NCBI GenBank assembly: GCA_963969495.1
Contig: OZ018317.1
Coordinates: 30,455,503-30,519,502 of the forward strand
Source of the DNA: Ceratothoa steindachneri
Lineage: Eukaryota > Arthropoda > Malacostraca > Isopoda > Cymothoidae
Direction of reading: 5' to 3'
DNA: 64,000 bases
The notes beneath the pieces were generated by a model. It was not told the origin of the DNA and ran no database searches. It worked only from the letters and a program-made list of their open reading frames with translations. Shown in pieces: positions 33,688 to 46,025 of this stretch (the stretch's first letter is position 1; every line of letters begins with the position of its first letter). The position numbers and the translations under genes are program-made.

Positions 33688-34229
33688 CTGCAAAAATAAA
33701 TGCAATCACAGAAGTTAATCAAAGGATAAATGTAAAAATTAAAGCAACCATTTTTTTTTGTTTATTAAGAAAAAGAAAACGATGTAATAAGGGAATATCC
33801 ACTCAGTGAAGAATGGCAAAAAAGTGCAACAGAAAAACTTGGGCAAGAATGAATATTTGGGTTGGGAGGGGGTCATTTGAAGACTCCAGGAATATAGCTG
33901 CACAAAATAAATAAGTGTTAGGATAAATTTGACCCTCTTCATTAGAAAGAGCAGAAATAGAGAAAAAGCAAACAAGTAGAAAGCAAAGCATGCTTGATTT
34001 TCCTTGCAAATATATTTAATGCAACTCATTATTGGATCAACTGCATCAATTGCTTATTTTAAAAGACAAAAAATATTTATTTTATATACCAACAACTTAC
34101 TTCCATTATAGAACACAACAATCATGCATAACAATGGTTTTCTCATTTAAAAAATCTGAACACATTCCATTCTGATAATTTTAACATTAATTGAATAGAT
34201 TTTTAAAAACATTTAACAGAAATCCTTAC

Positions 34230-34413
34230 GACTGTGGAACACATCCAATGGCGAAACCAACAAGTGCTCGTAGGAAGACAATCCACACATAAGTAGGGGC
34301 AAAGGCAGACAGAATACCCCAATAAGCTAACAGGACAGCTGACAGACAGAGAGATCTTCGACGCCCATACTTATCAGACAGATTTCCCCAGAAAACTGCA
34401 CTGAGCATCATTC
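34230..34413 (-). CDS. SVOP: SVOP exon 4 (residues 109-169, MFS motif A)
   Basis: 184 nt between a TGCCAG acceptor and a C/GTAAGG donor. It encodes helices 2-4 and the cytoplasmic loop between helices 2 and 3, with the MFS motif [13 protein letters not shown] at residues 118-129. The Asp and the Arg pair in this motif form the charge network that gates MFS transporters. Next come the family-conserved [12 protein letters not shown] and [15 protein letters not shown]. The exon ends after two bases of a Ser codon, completed by exon 5. Confidence 0.93.
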
Positions 34414-34615
34414 CTGGCATAGAATAGAGATGGAAAAGTAAATAACATCCTTTTTAATCTAAGTAAATAAAGATTAAAAATGGGCAAACATTTTTATTTC
34501 TTTAATACCATGAATTTAAAATCATATTCTTTGCATGCCTCTTATCAAGATGATTACAACTACCAACATAGTTTGTAAACAAAAGATAAAACACCATGAA
34601 ATGAAGGGTATTCAC

Positions 34616-34760
34616 CTAAAAATACAGCTGTTGTGAGGAAAGCTTCTTTCCATTCAGATAGATGCCAAGAACAATGTAAAGCAGGGCCAATGATAGCAAG
34701 AATCATCATTTCCATAGAATCAGCCATCCAACACAGACCTGTTATCAGAGATAATTTGAT
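34616..34760 (-). CDS. SVOP: SVOP exon 3 (residues 61-108, helix 1)
   Basis: Acceptor CTTTTCAG at about 34761-34768 and donor G/GTGAAT at 34615 bound 145 nt. The translation starts [19 protein letters not shown] and ends with a hydrophobic helix (LTTAVFLG). The [12 protein letters not shown] stretch corresponds to the strongly conserved first helix of SVOP/SV2 transporters, with the acidic residues typical of organic-cation-type MFS carriers. The last G is the first base of the Gly codon finished in exon 4. The intron to exon 4 is only 202 bp, one of the few without a transposon. Confidence 0.92.
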
Positions 34761-36660
34761 CTGAAAAGAGAGAGAAATAATTAGTATATATTTCACAATG
34801 ACTAAATAGAAGATTCCTACTTTTTGGTCGAGGTCAAACTGCCTAACCCCCTAGAGCTTTGTAGAACAACAGTAGATTAATTAAATATTTAAAGAATCAA
34901 ATGCTGTTAATACATGCCTCAAAGGCCCTTGAATTTATAAAATATTTCAGTCAGGAAATATATTTAAATGCGTGTACAAGATTAATTTTTTACCTATCAA
35001 TTTATTTAATTTATTAGGTTAAAAATAAATTTATTAAAAACTAGCATAGGTGCCCAGCATTGCCTGAGATAAAAAGCCCGGTCGCAAATAAATACAGATG
35101 CATATTATTTGAAATTCTTATATTTTGGCACAAAAATATCTTTACTCACTGATTATTATTATTTGTGGGGTGAAGGCAGATTCGGGAGAATTGCAAACTC
35201 TAACTATAATATAATAAACAATATCTCTGTTTATTGTGTAATTGAGAGTTTGCATGACTCAAAAAGCTAAATAGGAATTGTCTAGCCTGATTGTGGCCTT
35301 TGTTGGCCTTAAAGATCAATTAAAATGGCATAATAAAACACTAAAACATCTGCAGCTCTTAACAAATATTAGTTTGTATTTTGACCACCAGGTAGCACTA
35401 CTTTTGATAAATGTGAGTAGTCTATGTTAGTTCCCAGGTCAAGTTTCCACAATTCTGGCCTTTGATGGCCTTAAAGACCAACTAAAAGTGGCATTTTAAA
35501 GCAGTGAAGCATCTGCAGCTATTATCAAGTATTAGTTTGCATTTTGACAACTGGGTGGCACCACTTTTGCCAAATTTGAGTAGCCTATGTTACTCCCCCG
35601 GTCAAGTTACCCCAATGGTGACCTTTGTTACTCCCCGGGTCAAGTTACCCCAATGGTGACCTTTGTTAGCCTTCAACTTCGCTCTAAGTGGCTTTCTATA
35701 GCAGTCATATAGATAAATATATACATACATACAAACAGACCTTCGGAAATATATATTAGATAGATTGGACATGACAGTACTGGAAAAGATTAAAAAGCTT
35801 TCAGGAATTATTATTTTTCCCCATTTGAGTTTAAAGAGATATAGCAACAAGGCTGCATCACGCAGAAAGTTTGCAAAGAGAGATCTACAAAGAAAGTAGT
35901 GAAGGTAGAGAAATGAAAAATGTATGAAAGATACATTGCCAAAGATCCTTTTGCAGGTATTGGGGATGAGGAGACAAACTAGATGTCACTTGATATCCTC
36001 TTGCAGATGTGTACAAGGATAATGAAAAGAAAGATGTGAAGCAGTAGGAGAAAAGGGTGAGAAGAATGCAGGCATGTTAAAACCCACCACCCTGATGGGA
36101 GCCAAGAGGAAAGGGGTGAACTAGTCCCGCCCTTACCACTTTTCCCATCCTCTACTAGGGATGAATGGACAAAGGTTGGTTAGTGAAGAGCCTGCAAAAC
36201 CAGCCACCAAAGAAAATAGATAAGAAGGATTGTAAAGAAAGCAGCAACAACAAGGTAAAATGTAAATACCTAGAAATAAACCCCAGCTAGTCTGAATCGA
36301 GTTGGTGACTGTTGGGGGCACTGTGGAGAGGATGTGCTGCTCCTCCCAATACCAGGTTTAACAGTCTACATATTTACTCTTATTAATGAATGGAAATCAA
36401 AGATTCAGTGTGAAGGATGTGCTTTGATGCATCATTAAAACTAGTCTATTCAGGAGTCTGCACAATAAAAGAAAAAAAAAATGGCAAAATATAATTTTAT
36501 TTTTTATATAAAAACCATATACTAGAAATGAGTACTTTTTGTATATAAAGGGAGCAAAAAATTCACATTTTCCAATGGCCATTCATTAATAAAATGTTTC
36601 AAATGCTTAAATGAGAAATATGACTGCAAAAGAAATTTGGGAGGAAAAAAGTTGGAAAAA
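34761..36660. other. SVOP intron 2, part without genes
   Basis: Apart from the tandem repeats, this part holds only AT-rich sequence and a weakly repeat-like stretch at 35880-36360. No reading frame is recognisable. Confidence 0.4.
35290..35700. repeat. Tandem repeat, 162-bp units plus 39-bp subrepeat
   Basis: The phrase GGCCTTTG-TGGCCTTAAAGA occurs at about 35295 and 35457, 162 bases apart, with the intervening sequence aligned along its length (AGTTTG-ATTTTGAC, GGT-GCAC-ACTTTTG). A third unit begins near 35619 and is cut short; there CAATGGTGACCTTTGTTA occurs twice, 39 bases apart (35613 and 35652). Flanks such as CTAGCATAGGTGCCCAGCAT suggest an interspersed repeat. Confidence 0.8.
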
Positions 36661-36671
36661 AGGCAAGATAA

Positions 36672-37903
36672 TTTTTTCAAAGCGATATATGGCAACTGCT
36701 ACCTAGGGCACAAGTCACTGTAATCAATTCAGAAAAAAAGAGAAAGAGAGAAAAGCAGCAGCTGCCATGCTCCAGCAGCAACAGGAGGAGGCCCACCTCC
36801 CCCTGGCACCCAAGCACACACCCAACACCAATAAGAGGGGTTAAATAAAATGGAGGAGGCCAACCTCCTCAAAAAAAGTTACATAATCCACAAGTTTATG
36901 CACACAAACCTGTTTTGAGTACAAGGGACAAGCAGTAGTGACCCTGCTCCGAAATACCAGGCTGGGTAACATGTGCAAAGATCAGTGAGACTGTGGCACA
37001 GCTGAACAGTATGGAGGACAATGCAGTTGTTGCAGTAAGGTGAAGGGGAATGCTCCATCATATGGTAGTGAGTCCCACAAGTGTTTCCAATTCAGAGATG
37101 ACAGAAAGTGACCCATAGGCACTAAGGCATGGGAGGGGGGAATAACATCTACCAGAACATTTGAGGTGCAATGGCAACTTTAGGTTCCCATATTCTTTGC
37201 CTGACAACCCGGAAGACTGATGTGATTCTTGCTATGTAAGCATTATGAGGGAGAGCGAAACACTGGTCTGGTCACCCAGGCCTCACAGACTTTGGTGCCC
37301 TCATTCCCTGTAATCCCTACATGTCCAGGAACCCAGCAAAAGATAATCTCGACATCTGACCAGCTTGTGGCAAAGGTGGCATCATGGATACTGGAAACCA
37401 GGGGCTGCGGACATTCCAATATCCCAAGAGAACTCAGGGCGCTTTATGCATCTTTAAAGATCACAATCTGGTCTCCAAACCTGGCACGATGCATTATCTT
37501 CCCTAATGAGCCATGTATTGCAACCAGATGGGACGTGAAGACAGATGGAGTGAAGGATAGAGCCTGCAAACTTCAAACAGGAGGGATACAGCGAGGAAGT
37601 CAACACTCTCTTCGGACTTTGAGCCATCAGTATACAGATACAAAGATCAAATATAACATATTATGCTTCAAAATGGTTAAATGCAATACACCCACCACTG
37701 TAGAAGCTTTTGGAGCAGACATGGTGACAAATAGTCAATGGTGGTACCAACCAGGGTGGTATTCTGGGAAGAAACAGAGGCACCACTGGGCCGAGAGCTA
37801 CACCAAACCCTCAGAGTCTCCTAGACCTAAACCCAAAGGAATTAGGGTATAACTGGCAATCAGTGACATTGTTGGGATCGGCAGTGGATGCAGTGAACGC
37901 CTT
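36672..37903 (-). mobile_element. LINE-I1 copy F: 3' part, split by copy G
   Basis: It begins with a T run and the diverged hairpin (ATGGCAACTGCTACCTAGGG). It aligns with copy E through the Cys/His end (MMEHSPSPYCNNCIVL) and RNase H to the equivalent of about 27660. A piece at 40462-40540 (GTGGATCAAGTCCACTTTCTC) matches copy E near 27790-27850, so copy G seems to interrupt F. Heavy CG decay makes this one of the older copies. Confidence 0.72.
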
Positions 37904-40461
37904 GGGGATTTTTCGGGGGGGGGTCATCTGGCAACTGCCAGCATAAGTCGCTGTACACAACACAGACTACTACTAGGCTATATTAAGAAACAAATAACAA
38001 TAGCAAAAAAATAACAAGAAAACAAAGTAAAAGTGGCAAGAAGGAAGCGCGCTTGGCGTCGGGGGGTAGGCCCACCACCCACCGGCACAGAAATATGGAA
38101 ACTACAAACAAAAAAAAGTCAAATAAAGGTGGAGGCCAGCTTCCTCTAAAAAGTCGTATAGTCCACAAGTCTGTGTGGCCGAATCCGTGTCGAGTAAAAG
38201 GGACAAGCGCGATAGCGACGACGTTCGTCCCGGTACCGAGACAGGGGTAAGTACATGAGAACAGTCGCAGCGCTATGGCACGTGACTTTAAGTTCCCCTC
38301 GAGCGTCTCCCATCTTCTTTGCCCTGCAGCACGGAGGGCAGCCCGTATTCATGCCATATAATCGGCGTGAGGAAGAGCGAAACGCTGGTCTGGTAGGCTG
38401 GTCCTCGCGGACTCTGGCGCCCTCATTCCCCGCAATTCCTACATTTCCAGGAACCCAGCAGAAGATAATCTCGAAATCCACCCAGCTCGCCAAAACCGTG
38501 GCGTCACAGATATCGCGAACCAGGTGATGAGGAGATTCCAATGCCCCGAGAGCACTCAGGGCGCTTTGTGAGTCGCTATGATTCACAATACGGTCTTCGA
38601 ACCGGCCACGTCAGTTATCTCCCGTATTGAGCGGTGCATTGCAACCAGCTCGGCCGTGAAGACAGACGCAGCGCCTGGCAGAGCCCCGCTGACTTCAAAC
38701 GAGGGGATACAGCGTGGATACTGACCCCCTCTTGGGACTTGGAGCCATCTGTATACACTGGCACGGTTCCAGCGTGAAACGAAGTGTGACACAAAAAGGC
38801 CGAACGCAATACTCCCGGCGCTATAGAAGCTTTGGGAGCAGAGGCGTGGCGAAAAATAGCCAGGAGGTGGCACCGTTCAGGGTGGCGTCCTGGGCAGAAC
38901 CAGGGAAGCCACCGGTATGAGAGCTATACCAAGCTTTCGAAGGAGTTTCCTAGCCGTAAACCCAAACGTCTCTCGGCGGCATAGGCACTGTGGAGATCAG
39001 CTGCGGATACAGTGAGAGCTGTTAGCGACTGAGGGAGGCGCCCGGCTCGCGTGTACAGGCGAATAATGCACTGTGCACGCCGCAGAGCGAGTGGCATCTC
39101 CCCAGCATCTACAAGTAGGCTCTCAATGGGGGACATGCGAACGTCAACGGTTGCCAGGCAAAGGCCAGGGTGGTAGATCGAGTCCACCTTCCGCAATACA
39201 CGGTCAATAAAAAAGGCAGTAGCCTATCAGCGCCCGAGGCGCTAAACGTCACAGGGCTAAGAATATAAATGGCACAGGTACAAGAGACTGTGCAAAAGAC
39301 AGATGGCCTCCACTATCCAGAAAAAAAGGCTAATCTAACATTTACCAATTTTTCCATCAACTTGCACATGCAGGAGGTTAGAGAGATTGGGCGGAAACCA
39401 GCCTGGGTAGAGTAATCTCTCCTCGGTTTGCAAAAGGTGAGCACAGTAGCGATTCGCCAGGAATCTGAGAGGATACCTTCTATCCAGATCCTGTTGAACA
39501 AATCTAACAGAACGGCCATTCCTCGCTCACCCAGATGTCGAAGCATGGTGTACAGGACATTGTCTGGACCAAGGGTGGTGTCTGCGTATGAAGCGAGAGC
39601 AGAACGCAACTCACTCAAAATAAACCTGTCATTGAAGGATTCTCTGCCTCTGGGGGTAAAGTCCAGTCGGCGGTATTCCGCAGCATGTGGAGAAAGCAGT
39701 CGCAAAGGATTCCGCCACAGAAGCGAGGGTCCGAGATTCCGGTCCCATTCTCCTGTGAGAACTACTTGCCCCGAATCCTTTTGATTCGCTTCCACATGTC
39801 TGCTAGAGGGATCTTCCCATTAAGTGAAGATGTGTATGCCTGCCAAGAAGAGCGGCGAGCGTGCTTCGAAATATACCAGAAACAAGCCTTAGCTCGATGA
39901 AATTTACTGACAGTGAAATTATTCGGAGGTGCTTTTAGCGCATATAGGCATAACGCTTTTGTTTGAGGGCCACCTCACACTCGGCTGACAACCACGGGAG
40001 GGGTCAGCGTGCAAAACGGCCAGACATTCTTGGAATAGTAGTTAGGCCCGAAGCGATGCGGTTGCCGGAGAAGAACTCAACGGCCTCATCTACCGACCTA
40101 ATCTCCTCGACTGAGATAGAGAAATCAGTCATTTCCTGAAATGTGGACCACAGCGCCCGCACCAAGCACCATCGGGGTAGGGCTCTCAGGATGCAGTGGC
40201 CCAGATAGATTGAGGCAAGAAAATGAAGCGGTTCTCGGGAAGTGAAGCATAAACTCATCCACATTTAGGACACCTATCAGATTGGCAAGGAATTGACCCC
40301 TGGGATAAATCGAGTAGTCTTCCCAGAGGGAATGTCTGACCTCCGAGCGAGAGAAATGGCCTCGGCAACTGTGTTACAATGCGGTGGAAGTCCTCCTGAA
40401 TCAAAGTTGGCTGATGGTGGAATATACACGGAAATAACAGTATACATCTTATTCAGGTGCA
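37904..40461 (-). mobile_element. LINE-I1 copy G: truncated and internally deleted
   Basis: It starts with a T-rich run and hairpin (TCATCTGGCAACTGCCAG), then follows copy E through RNase H (VYTDGSKSQEGVSIHA, FTAELVAMHRSI, HSDSQSALSALG) and RT (SWRIATVLTFCKP, FRPISLTSCMCKLMEKLVN) into the endonuclease, ending near 40461. Near 39290 about 0.65 kb of the RT catalytic region present in copy E is missing. It keeps more CG sites than its host copy F, consistent with being younger. Confidence 0.8.
38146..38873 (-). pseudogene. RNase H remains of LINE-I1 copy G
   Basis: Two overlapping frames (38146-38586 and 38615-38809) hold the acidic blocks of RNase H: VPVYTDGSKSQEGVSIHA, RLSSRPSW/FTAELVA, HSDSQSALSALGALESPH and IIFCWVPGNVGIAGNEGARV. 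His has become Asn in the last block (PGNVG for PGHVG), and the frame is broken near 38590. Confidence 0.8.
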
Positions 40462-40539
40462 ATGATGGATGTGTGGAATGCAAGGTTGCCAGAGAGAGAC
40501 AGTTATGGTGGATCAAGTCCACTTTCTCAAATATAAAAT

Positions 40540-41110
40540 ACATCGGGGATCTGTCATATATTGATAAAATGATTAGACCACTTCCAAATAATATTTATTT
40601 ACCCAAATTAGATATACTTACTGTCCCTAAACAAATCTATTATTTTAAATTTCCCAAAATGAAAATTATAAGTTATGCAGATGAAAATTCTCCTTGCTTT
40701 TCAAACAATATTTCTGTCAAATAGAATGTAGGTTCATATTTATAAATGAGAAATCTGTGCAAAGAATTTTCCCTTATGAAGGATTGAGTACCTGATTATT
40801 CACACAGTGGTATTGTCTACAAGTTTATTTGTTCAGGTTGTTCCTCGCAGTGTGCACTTATTAGGAGCCCATTACTCTTCGCATATGGGAATTAGCTATA
40901 GAACAGGGTCTGTTCTTTTGAAAAAAGACCATTCCCCAATAAGAGATCATTAAATTGTAAAATGTCAGTAACAAGAGAAAACTTCAAAATCATAGCAAGC
41001 AATAAATGTTTGACCACACTCAGAATAGCAGAATCAATATATATTAAAACCTTAAAACCAACTTTGAATTCAGTTATATTGTCTGTTCCTCTTCTTGTTC
41101 TGTAAAAACC
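40540..41110 (+). pseudogene. Penelope-like element fragment (RT end and GIY-YIG)
   Basis: The plus strand reads HSGIVYKFICSGC at about 40803, the start of a GIY-YIG endonuclease, followed by broken pieces equivalent to the rest of the domain and the terminal RI-ESIYI-TLKPT block (about 41015-41070). The upstream part (40540-40720) would be the RT thumb linker. This belongs to a different Penelope lineage from the copy at 58360. Numerous stops. Confidence 0.65.
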
Positions 41111-41880
41111 ACAAACTACCAAACCATACTCGATATTCTTGTTTAAATAGTCATCAGTTAAAAAATTTCACCACTTAGTGTTAAGGTGTGTTCTTTACTA
41201 CAGTGAAAAAGCATATTATTCTAATTTCTAAGGTTACTACAATCCACTCATTTAAGTAATTTAAAGCTAAATTTTTAATTTTTGTTAATTTTGATAGCAA
41301 GTTGTCATATATTCCCAGAAACCAGAAGATGAGCACACAAGCTGGAAATGTAGTAACTCTGAATAAATGGATTTAGAAAAATGCTTGGAGTATTTTTTGT
41401 TATTGGCTTCCTTTAGAAAAAATTTATTTGTAGAAAACTTTCCAAGGAGAAAACTGCCATATGGAAAATGGCCACTAATTGGAAACTATCATGCAGAATA
41501 ACTTAGATTTTGCTAATATTTTAATGACATGCCATGATAAAACTATGCTATAAATACTTTTAGATTTAATTTCAATATTAGCAGCACTGCACTTCTCACA
41601 TTAAGCATGTTTACAAATTAATAATTAACTAAACATCTAAAAATAAACAACCATAATTATACTCAAAAGTGCGGAATGTTTGGCTACAGTTTAGCCTGTT
41701 CAATTTGAAAGAGATTTGTTTCTCATATAGAAAAAAATACAAAAATCTAAATTTAAGAGTGAAAAATATTTTAGAAAAGTATTGTACTGCAGATGATAAA
41801 ATATCCAATTTGAGATCTATTGCTTATAATATGCTCAGAGTTGAGCTCTGATGAAAACCAACTGTAATGTCAAATTCCCC
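41111..41880. other. AT-rich intron, nothing recognised
   Basis: Very AT-rich sequence with short open frames of low-complexity composition only. No exon of the host gene is expected between exons 2 and 3. Confidence 0.5.
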
Positions 41881-41884
41881 AATG

Positions 41885-42215
41885 TGCCTGCCATCATCCT
41901 CACCTGAGACTGTAATTCCTCCTATAGGGACATAACAAACATGATGGGCCTCTCTGGCACTCCCTGTCTCCTGAGTGCCGACACTATCACCTATCTTGGT
42001 ACTCTATCAAAAGCCTTCTCCAGATCGACAGAAATGTGGTACAGTTTCCTTTTCTTTTGTGTAAATTTTTCCTGGATCTGCCTCATAATAAATAAGGTAT
42101 CATTTGTAGTCCTTCCCGCAACAAAACCAAACTGTCTGCCATCAACTTTTACTAAATTCTTTAATCTTCCCTCCAACACCCTCTCAAATATTTTCAGGCC
42201 ATGTTCAAGAAGCCT
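41885..42215 (-). pseudogene. RTE-like LINE reverse transcriptase fragment
   Basis: The minus strand reads MLEGRLKNLVKVDGRQFGFV, then AGRTTNDTLFIMRQIQEKF and HISVDLEKAFDRVPR. Q-GFV-GR-TTDA-FI-RQ--EK and FVDLEKAFDRVPR are RT blocks of RTE/Proto-type LINEs. After a frameshift, the next block (VPERPIMFVMSL) is still visible down to about 41890. Only about 110 codons survive. Confidence 0.75.
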
Positions 42216-42235
42216 GATTCCTCTCTATTTTTCAC

Positions 42236-42748
42236 CAGGGTTGGCAAATCAAAAAACCCAACCCTAAAAACCCGGGTTCTATTCCCAGGTTTGGGGGGGC
42301 TTATTTTTCAAGTAAAATTTGAAAACTCAGGTTTGTTTTGTTTCTTTTCAAAATTTCATTTTTTTTCAACAAATGAATGCTACTTATCATTATTTTATTC
42401 AAAATGCATATTTATGTTTATAATTTCAACAAATATGTATCAAATTATGATTATTTCTCTGATACTGACTCATAATTCATCTCTCCTTCTACAGGTTATG
42501 GGAATCATGGATACCCCAAATTCTCGATCAGTGATCTGTTCTTACCTTAATATAATTATTAAATTAATGAATTATTAATATTATAAAAATAGAGATAGCT
42601 ATTCTTTTTCTGTTATTCTAATGCTTGTAGTGTTTGTTTGTTTTTTTAAACCTGATATTTTAAAAAAACCCAGAATAAAACCCAAGTTTTTTAAAAACCT
42701 GGGTTTTATTAAGCTTTTTCAAAATTTGGGGGGGTTTTGCCAACCCTG
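42236..42748. mobile_element. Small non-autonomous hAT-type element
   Basis: The ends CAGGGTTGGCAAA (42236) and TTTTGCCAACCCTG (ending 42748) are inverted repeats of the kind found in hAT elements. Flanks TTTTTCAC (42228-42235) and GTTTTCAT (42749-42756) share six of eight bases, fitting a decayed 8-bp target duplication. The 513-bp interior has no transposase and its arms are rich in AAACCC/GGGTTT. Confidence 0.75.
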
Positions 42749-43175
42749 GTTTTCATACCTGAGAGCATCCTCTTTTCCTTTATATATTGGAATAATATGC
42801 AATTTTTTTTAAATGCATTCTCAATTTTTCTAAATGTTCTTTAAAAAATAAATTATTCCTTAAATAAATAATTTATTCCAAGAACAAGGTTTCTATTTAT
42901 TATTCTTCATGGCAGTTTTATCATTAGAAATTTTCCCATATGGTAATATTCATGTGGGCTGGGCACTTTTCCCAGTGGCAATGATCCACATAAGGCAAAT
43001 CTTACTAGTGCAATAAAGAAGAATCCTCTCCCCTTACTCTCCAGAGTATGTATATAAAATAACTAAATTATGATTGTTTATTTCTAAATAAAGTTTTAAA
43101 AATAATAGGGATTGTACAATAATTTTAAAATATTTGTCTTTAATATAGAAAATTATAGATCTTCAAAATACAGAC
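42749..43175. other. AT-rich intron, nothing recognised
   Basis: No coding signal up to the exon 2 donor. Confidence 0.5.
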
Positions 43176-43228
43176 CTGAAATTTTCCAAACCCCAAAGCA
43201 TTAACTGCATGGTCAACCGTGAAACAAT
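43176..43228 (-). CDS. SVOP: SVOP exon 2 (residues 43-60)
   Basis: This 53-nt exon is bounded by a TTTGCAG acceptor and a CAG/GT donor. It completes the split codon from exon 1 and encodes DDCFTVDHAVNALGFGKFQ. The phrase F-TV-D-AV-A-GFGKFQ is the signature that opens the conserved domain in SVOP and SV2 family proteins, just before helix 1. The exon is far too short for ORF finding and was recognised by its protein match and by phase agreement on both sides. Confidence 0.88.
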
Positions 43229-44228
43229 CTGCAAAGTAAAAATGAAAATCGTAAAAGTCTGAGCTGATATGATACTAGTAATAAAATTTAAAGTCAATTT
43301 TATTCTGGTAAAATTTTCATTAACATTCCATTCTAGTGATTAGGATTTAACACAAATTGATAATTATTGGCCCTATATAAAAATATATCAATAAATATCA
43401 ATGTTTTATAAAGGACATTAATTACAGTAAATGAATCAAGGTGAGATATAAATGCCAGTAAGGGAATAAAAAAAATAATAACTAGCATCGATATAAAGAA
43501 AAACAATTTGATAACTGTTAATTATTAAATGATAATGAAAAAGAAAATAAATCATATAGATATGTATGTACAGGCATGAGCAAAACTTTTGGCAGGGAAA
43601 CACATTTTGTGGTTCATAATCTTCATTGCTTCTGATTACTCCCCAATACCAAGTGCATGATTATACAGTAGAATAGAAGGCAACTACAAGATTATATATA
43701 TATAGTTAATATTTTGGTGTGTTGGCCCTTTCTCTTCATGATTTCTACAATTCGCTCAGGCCTGCTGGATATCAACATAGAATATTCTATTTGATAGTGT
43801 TCCATTCTTGTATTAACAATGATAACAGGTTGTTCTAGTTTGTGAGCTTCTGCTTGTCCACCTGCTTTTTAAGAATCTCTCATACATTCTCAATCACATT
43901 AAAATCAAGGGAATTTCTGGGCTAAGGACCTAATATTTCAATATACTATTGTTCAAACCACATTATTAAGACTCCAGCCCTATGACATGGAGCTCCATCA
44001 TGTTGAAGTAAGCATGGATCTTCACCAAATTGGTCTTGGATTGTTGGGAGGTGTTCTTGAAAGGCATTTTGATACCATTTTTTTTTCATTGCAGTATTTT
44101 GGGGAGAAGAAATATGAGGGCGGGTCAGTTCCCTTGGAGGAAAAGTATCACCATACATGGTCTGAGGATGGTATACTGTTGAATGATGCAGGACTAATGA
44201 CAGCATTCTCCTTTTCTTTTCTGGATAT

Positions 44229-45265
44229 TAGAGATGGGACAATTAATCAGAATTGGAAATTGCAAGAATCGTTCATTTGGGGGAAATTGGCATCGGCATT
44301 GCTAAAAACAATCCCAGTTTTCCAATTCCAAAAACGATTCCTTCAAAATTTCAGTACAGAGTTTTTCAAGTGTTTCTTTAAGTTTTTAATTTTCTTTCCT
44401 ACTTGCCAAATAGCTGAATCAAAATTTTAAACATTGTTTATTTCCTGTTGGTGTCAATCAAGTTATGTATCTACTCATCTGTCCTATTATTCAGTAAAAT
44501 TATAATCTCTGTGAGGGCTAACAGCTCTAAAGGGTGCATTATAAATACCTATTATTATTATTATTATTATTATTATTTACTAATAGATTTAGATTAGTCG
44601 ACAAGAATGAAAGAAACACTTCTGATACCATGATTCATACAAATTTGGTACCTTTTTGCTGCAAAGAAACACTTTTTTATATCATTTTACTTTTGTTTTA
44701 TGGTTTAATTAGATTTGATACAATTTTACCAATTTTGTTACATTTTCAGAGTAAGCTTTGGTACTATTACTAAAATTCTTTCGGCAGTGGGCAGCCCTGT
44801 TATTCAGTTGACTAACAGCCACCATAGATGTATGTTATGCTGTGCGCGCTTCCTACTCCCAGCCTATGTTAAATGTTGAGTAACAATATCATAATAGCTG
44901 AATATTAAAAGTATTTAATACATTAGTCGTTATTAGTCTACATTCTCAAATTAGTCCGATTTGAATTACAATTTCCACTTAAACTGTACATTATTTGCTA
45001 TTAAAGATCTAAATTCACTTGGTTGTAACAACTGACGATACCAAACTTCCAGCATAAGGCTCTATATCAGAAGATTAGTTGTTAGTAGATACTATGTAAA
45101 CTTAGTTTATGTAACAACTAACTTTATTAATTATTATTGAAGTATCAAGTATTATTATTACACAGAAGGAATTATGAATTGAAATTCTATTTTATGAAGG
45201 AATCTGAATCGTAACTTATAACTGGAATCAGAATCACAATTTTGGGGGGAATCGTCCCATCTCTA
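44229..45265. mobile_element. Non-autonomous hAT-type element inside the Tc1 fossil
   Basis: TAGAGATGGGAC at 44229-44240 is repeated inverted at 45254-45265 (GTCCCATCTCTA). The flanking eight bases are CTGGATAT (44221-44228) and CTGGACGT (45266-45273), six of eight identical, as expected for an old hAT target duplication. Removing the element joins the two parts of the Tc1 transposase. The interior is AT-rich with an ATT microsatellite at 44549-44578 and has no transposase. Confidence 0.85.
44549..44578 (+). repeat. ATT trinucleotide microsatellite
   Basis: About ten ATT units in a row inside the hAT-type element. Confidence 0.9.
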
Positions 45266-46025
45266 CTGGACGTTCGATCTTCCAGATGTTCCAAATAATG
45301 AAAAGGGGCTTCATCATAGAAAATAACCTCGCCCCATTGTTCCATCCTACAATCCATGTACCACCTGCTGAGCAACAACCTGTCATGAGACTATTGTTTG
45401 GAATTCTTTATCTCACCCATGTGTGCAGATGCAGACACAGTCACCTTTTGCTATTCTTGAGCAAGTTCCACACTGGTTACCATATAATTCTAAAACTGGC
45501 TCTGCATGAGGAGGCAGTCGTGATACTTAGTGGATATCTGTGGATGTCTCAAGGTCTTCTTTGGAGCACTTGCATCCATCTCTTTGAACAGCTTGGTAAT
45601 CTGGAAGGCAGTTATTACCCCCATACCTATTAGTTCTAGTAGCAATTTCTGCACACAAGGCCACTTTGGTACAAAGCAACGATGACTGCATGAGTTTTCT
45701 TGGTAGTAACCATCAGTGCCATAAAAGATAATGATGTTGAATTTACATTCCATGTCCAGTGTTTATGGCAATGTTTTTTAGGAGGAGACTGGTTGTATGC
45801 AATCTACTCACCACATTTATCACTATAGAAACAATTAGGTGGTTAAATATGGTTGGTGCATCAATTAATTTAGTAGAGGGTACACAAGTCACAATTAGGA
45901 TTTGAAGATTACTTATGTTTCATAATATATGCAACTATACAGATACCATAAGAAGACCAATAAAATAAATGATATATATAAATTGAAAAACTTGTAGCTT
46001 AGAGTACATTATGTGCAGAATTAAA

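Larger units (their letters stand above)
43570..45760 (-). mobile_element. Tc1-like transposon fossil, split by a hAT-type insertion
   Basis: An end-like sequence ACAGGCATGAGCAAAACTTT at 43571 resembles Tc1-family inverted repeats. Transposase pieces on the minus strand are the first catalytic block GEVIFYDEAPFHYLEHLED (about 45270-45340), then after the insertion CLLQHDGAPCHRAGVLIMWF (second Asp, about 43950-44030) and further down a block like NSLDFNVIENVWEILKK with stops. The three blocks in order identify a DDE transposase. The outer 5' end was not found near 45760. Confidence 0.75.

Noticed and set aside
37229..37852. 207-codon plus-strand open frame
   Set aside because: Antisense of the RNase H region of LINE-I1 copy F; no protein-like motifs.
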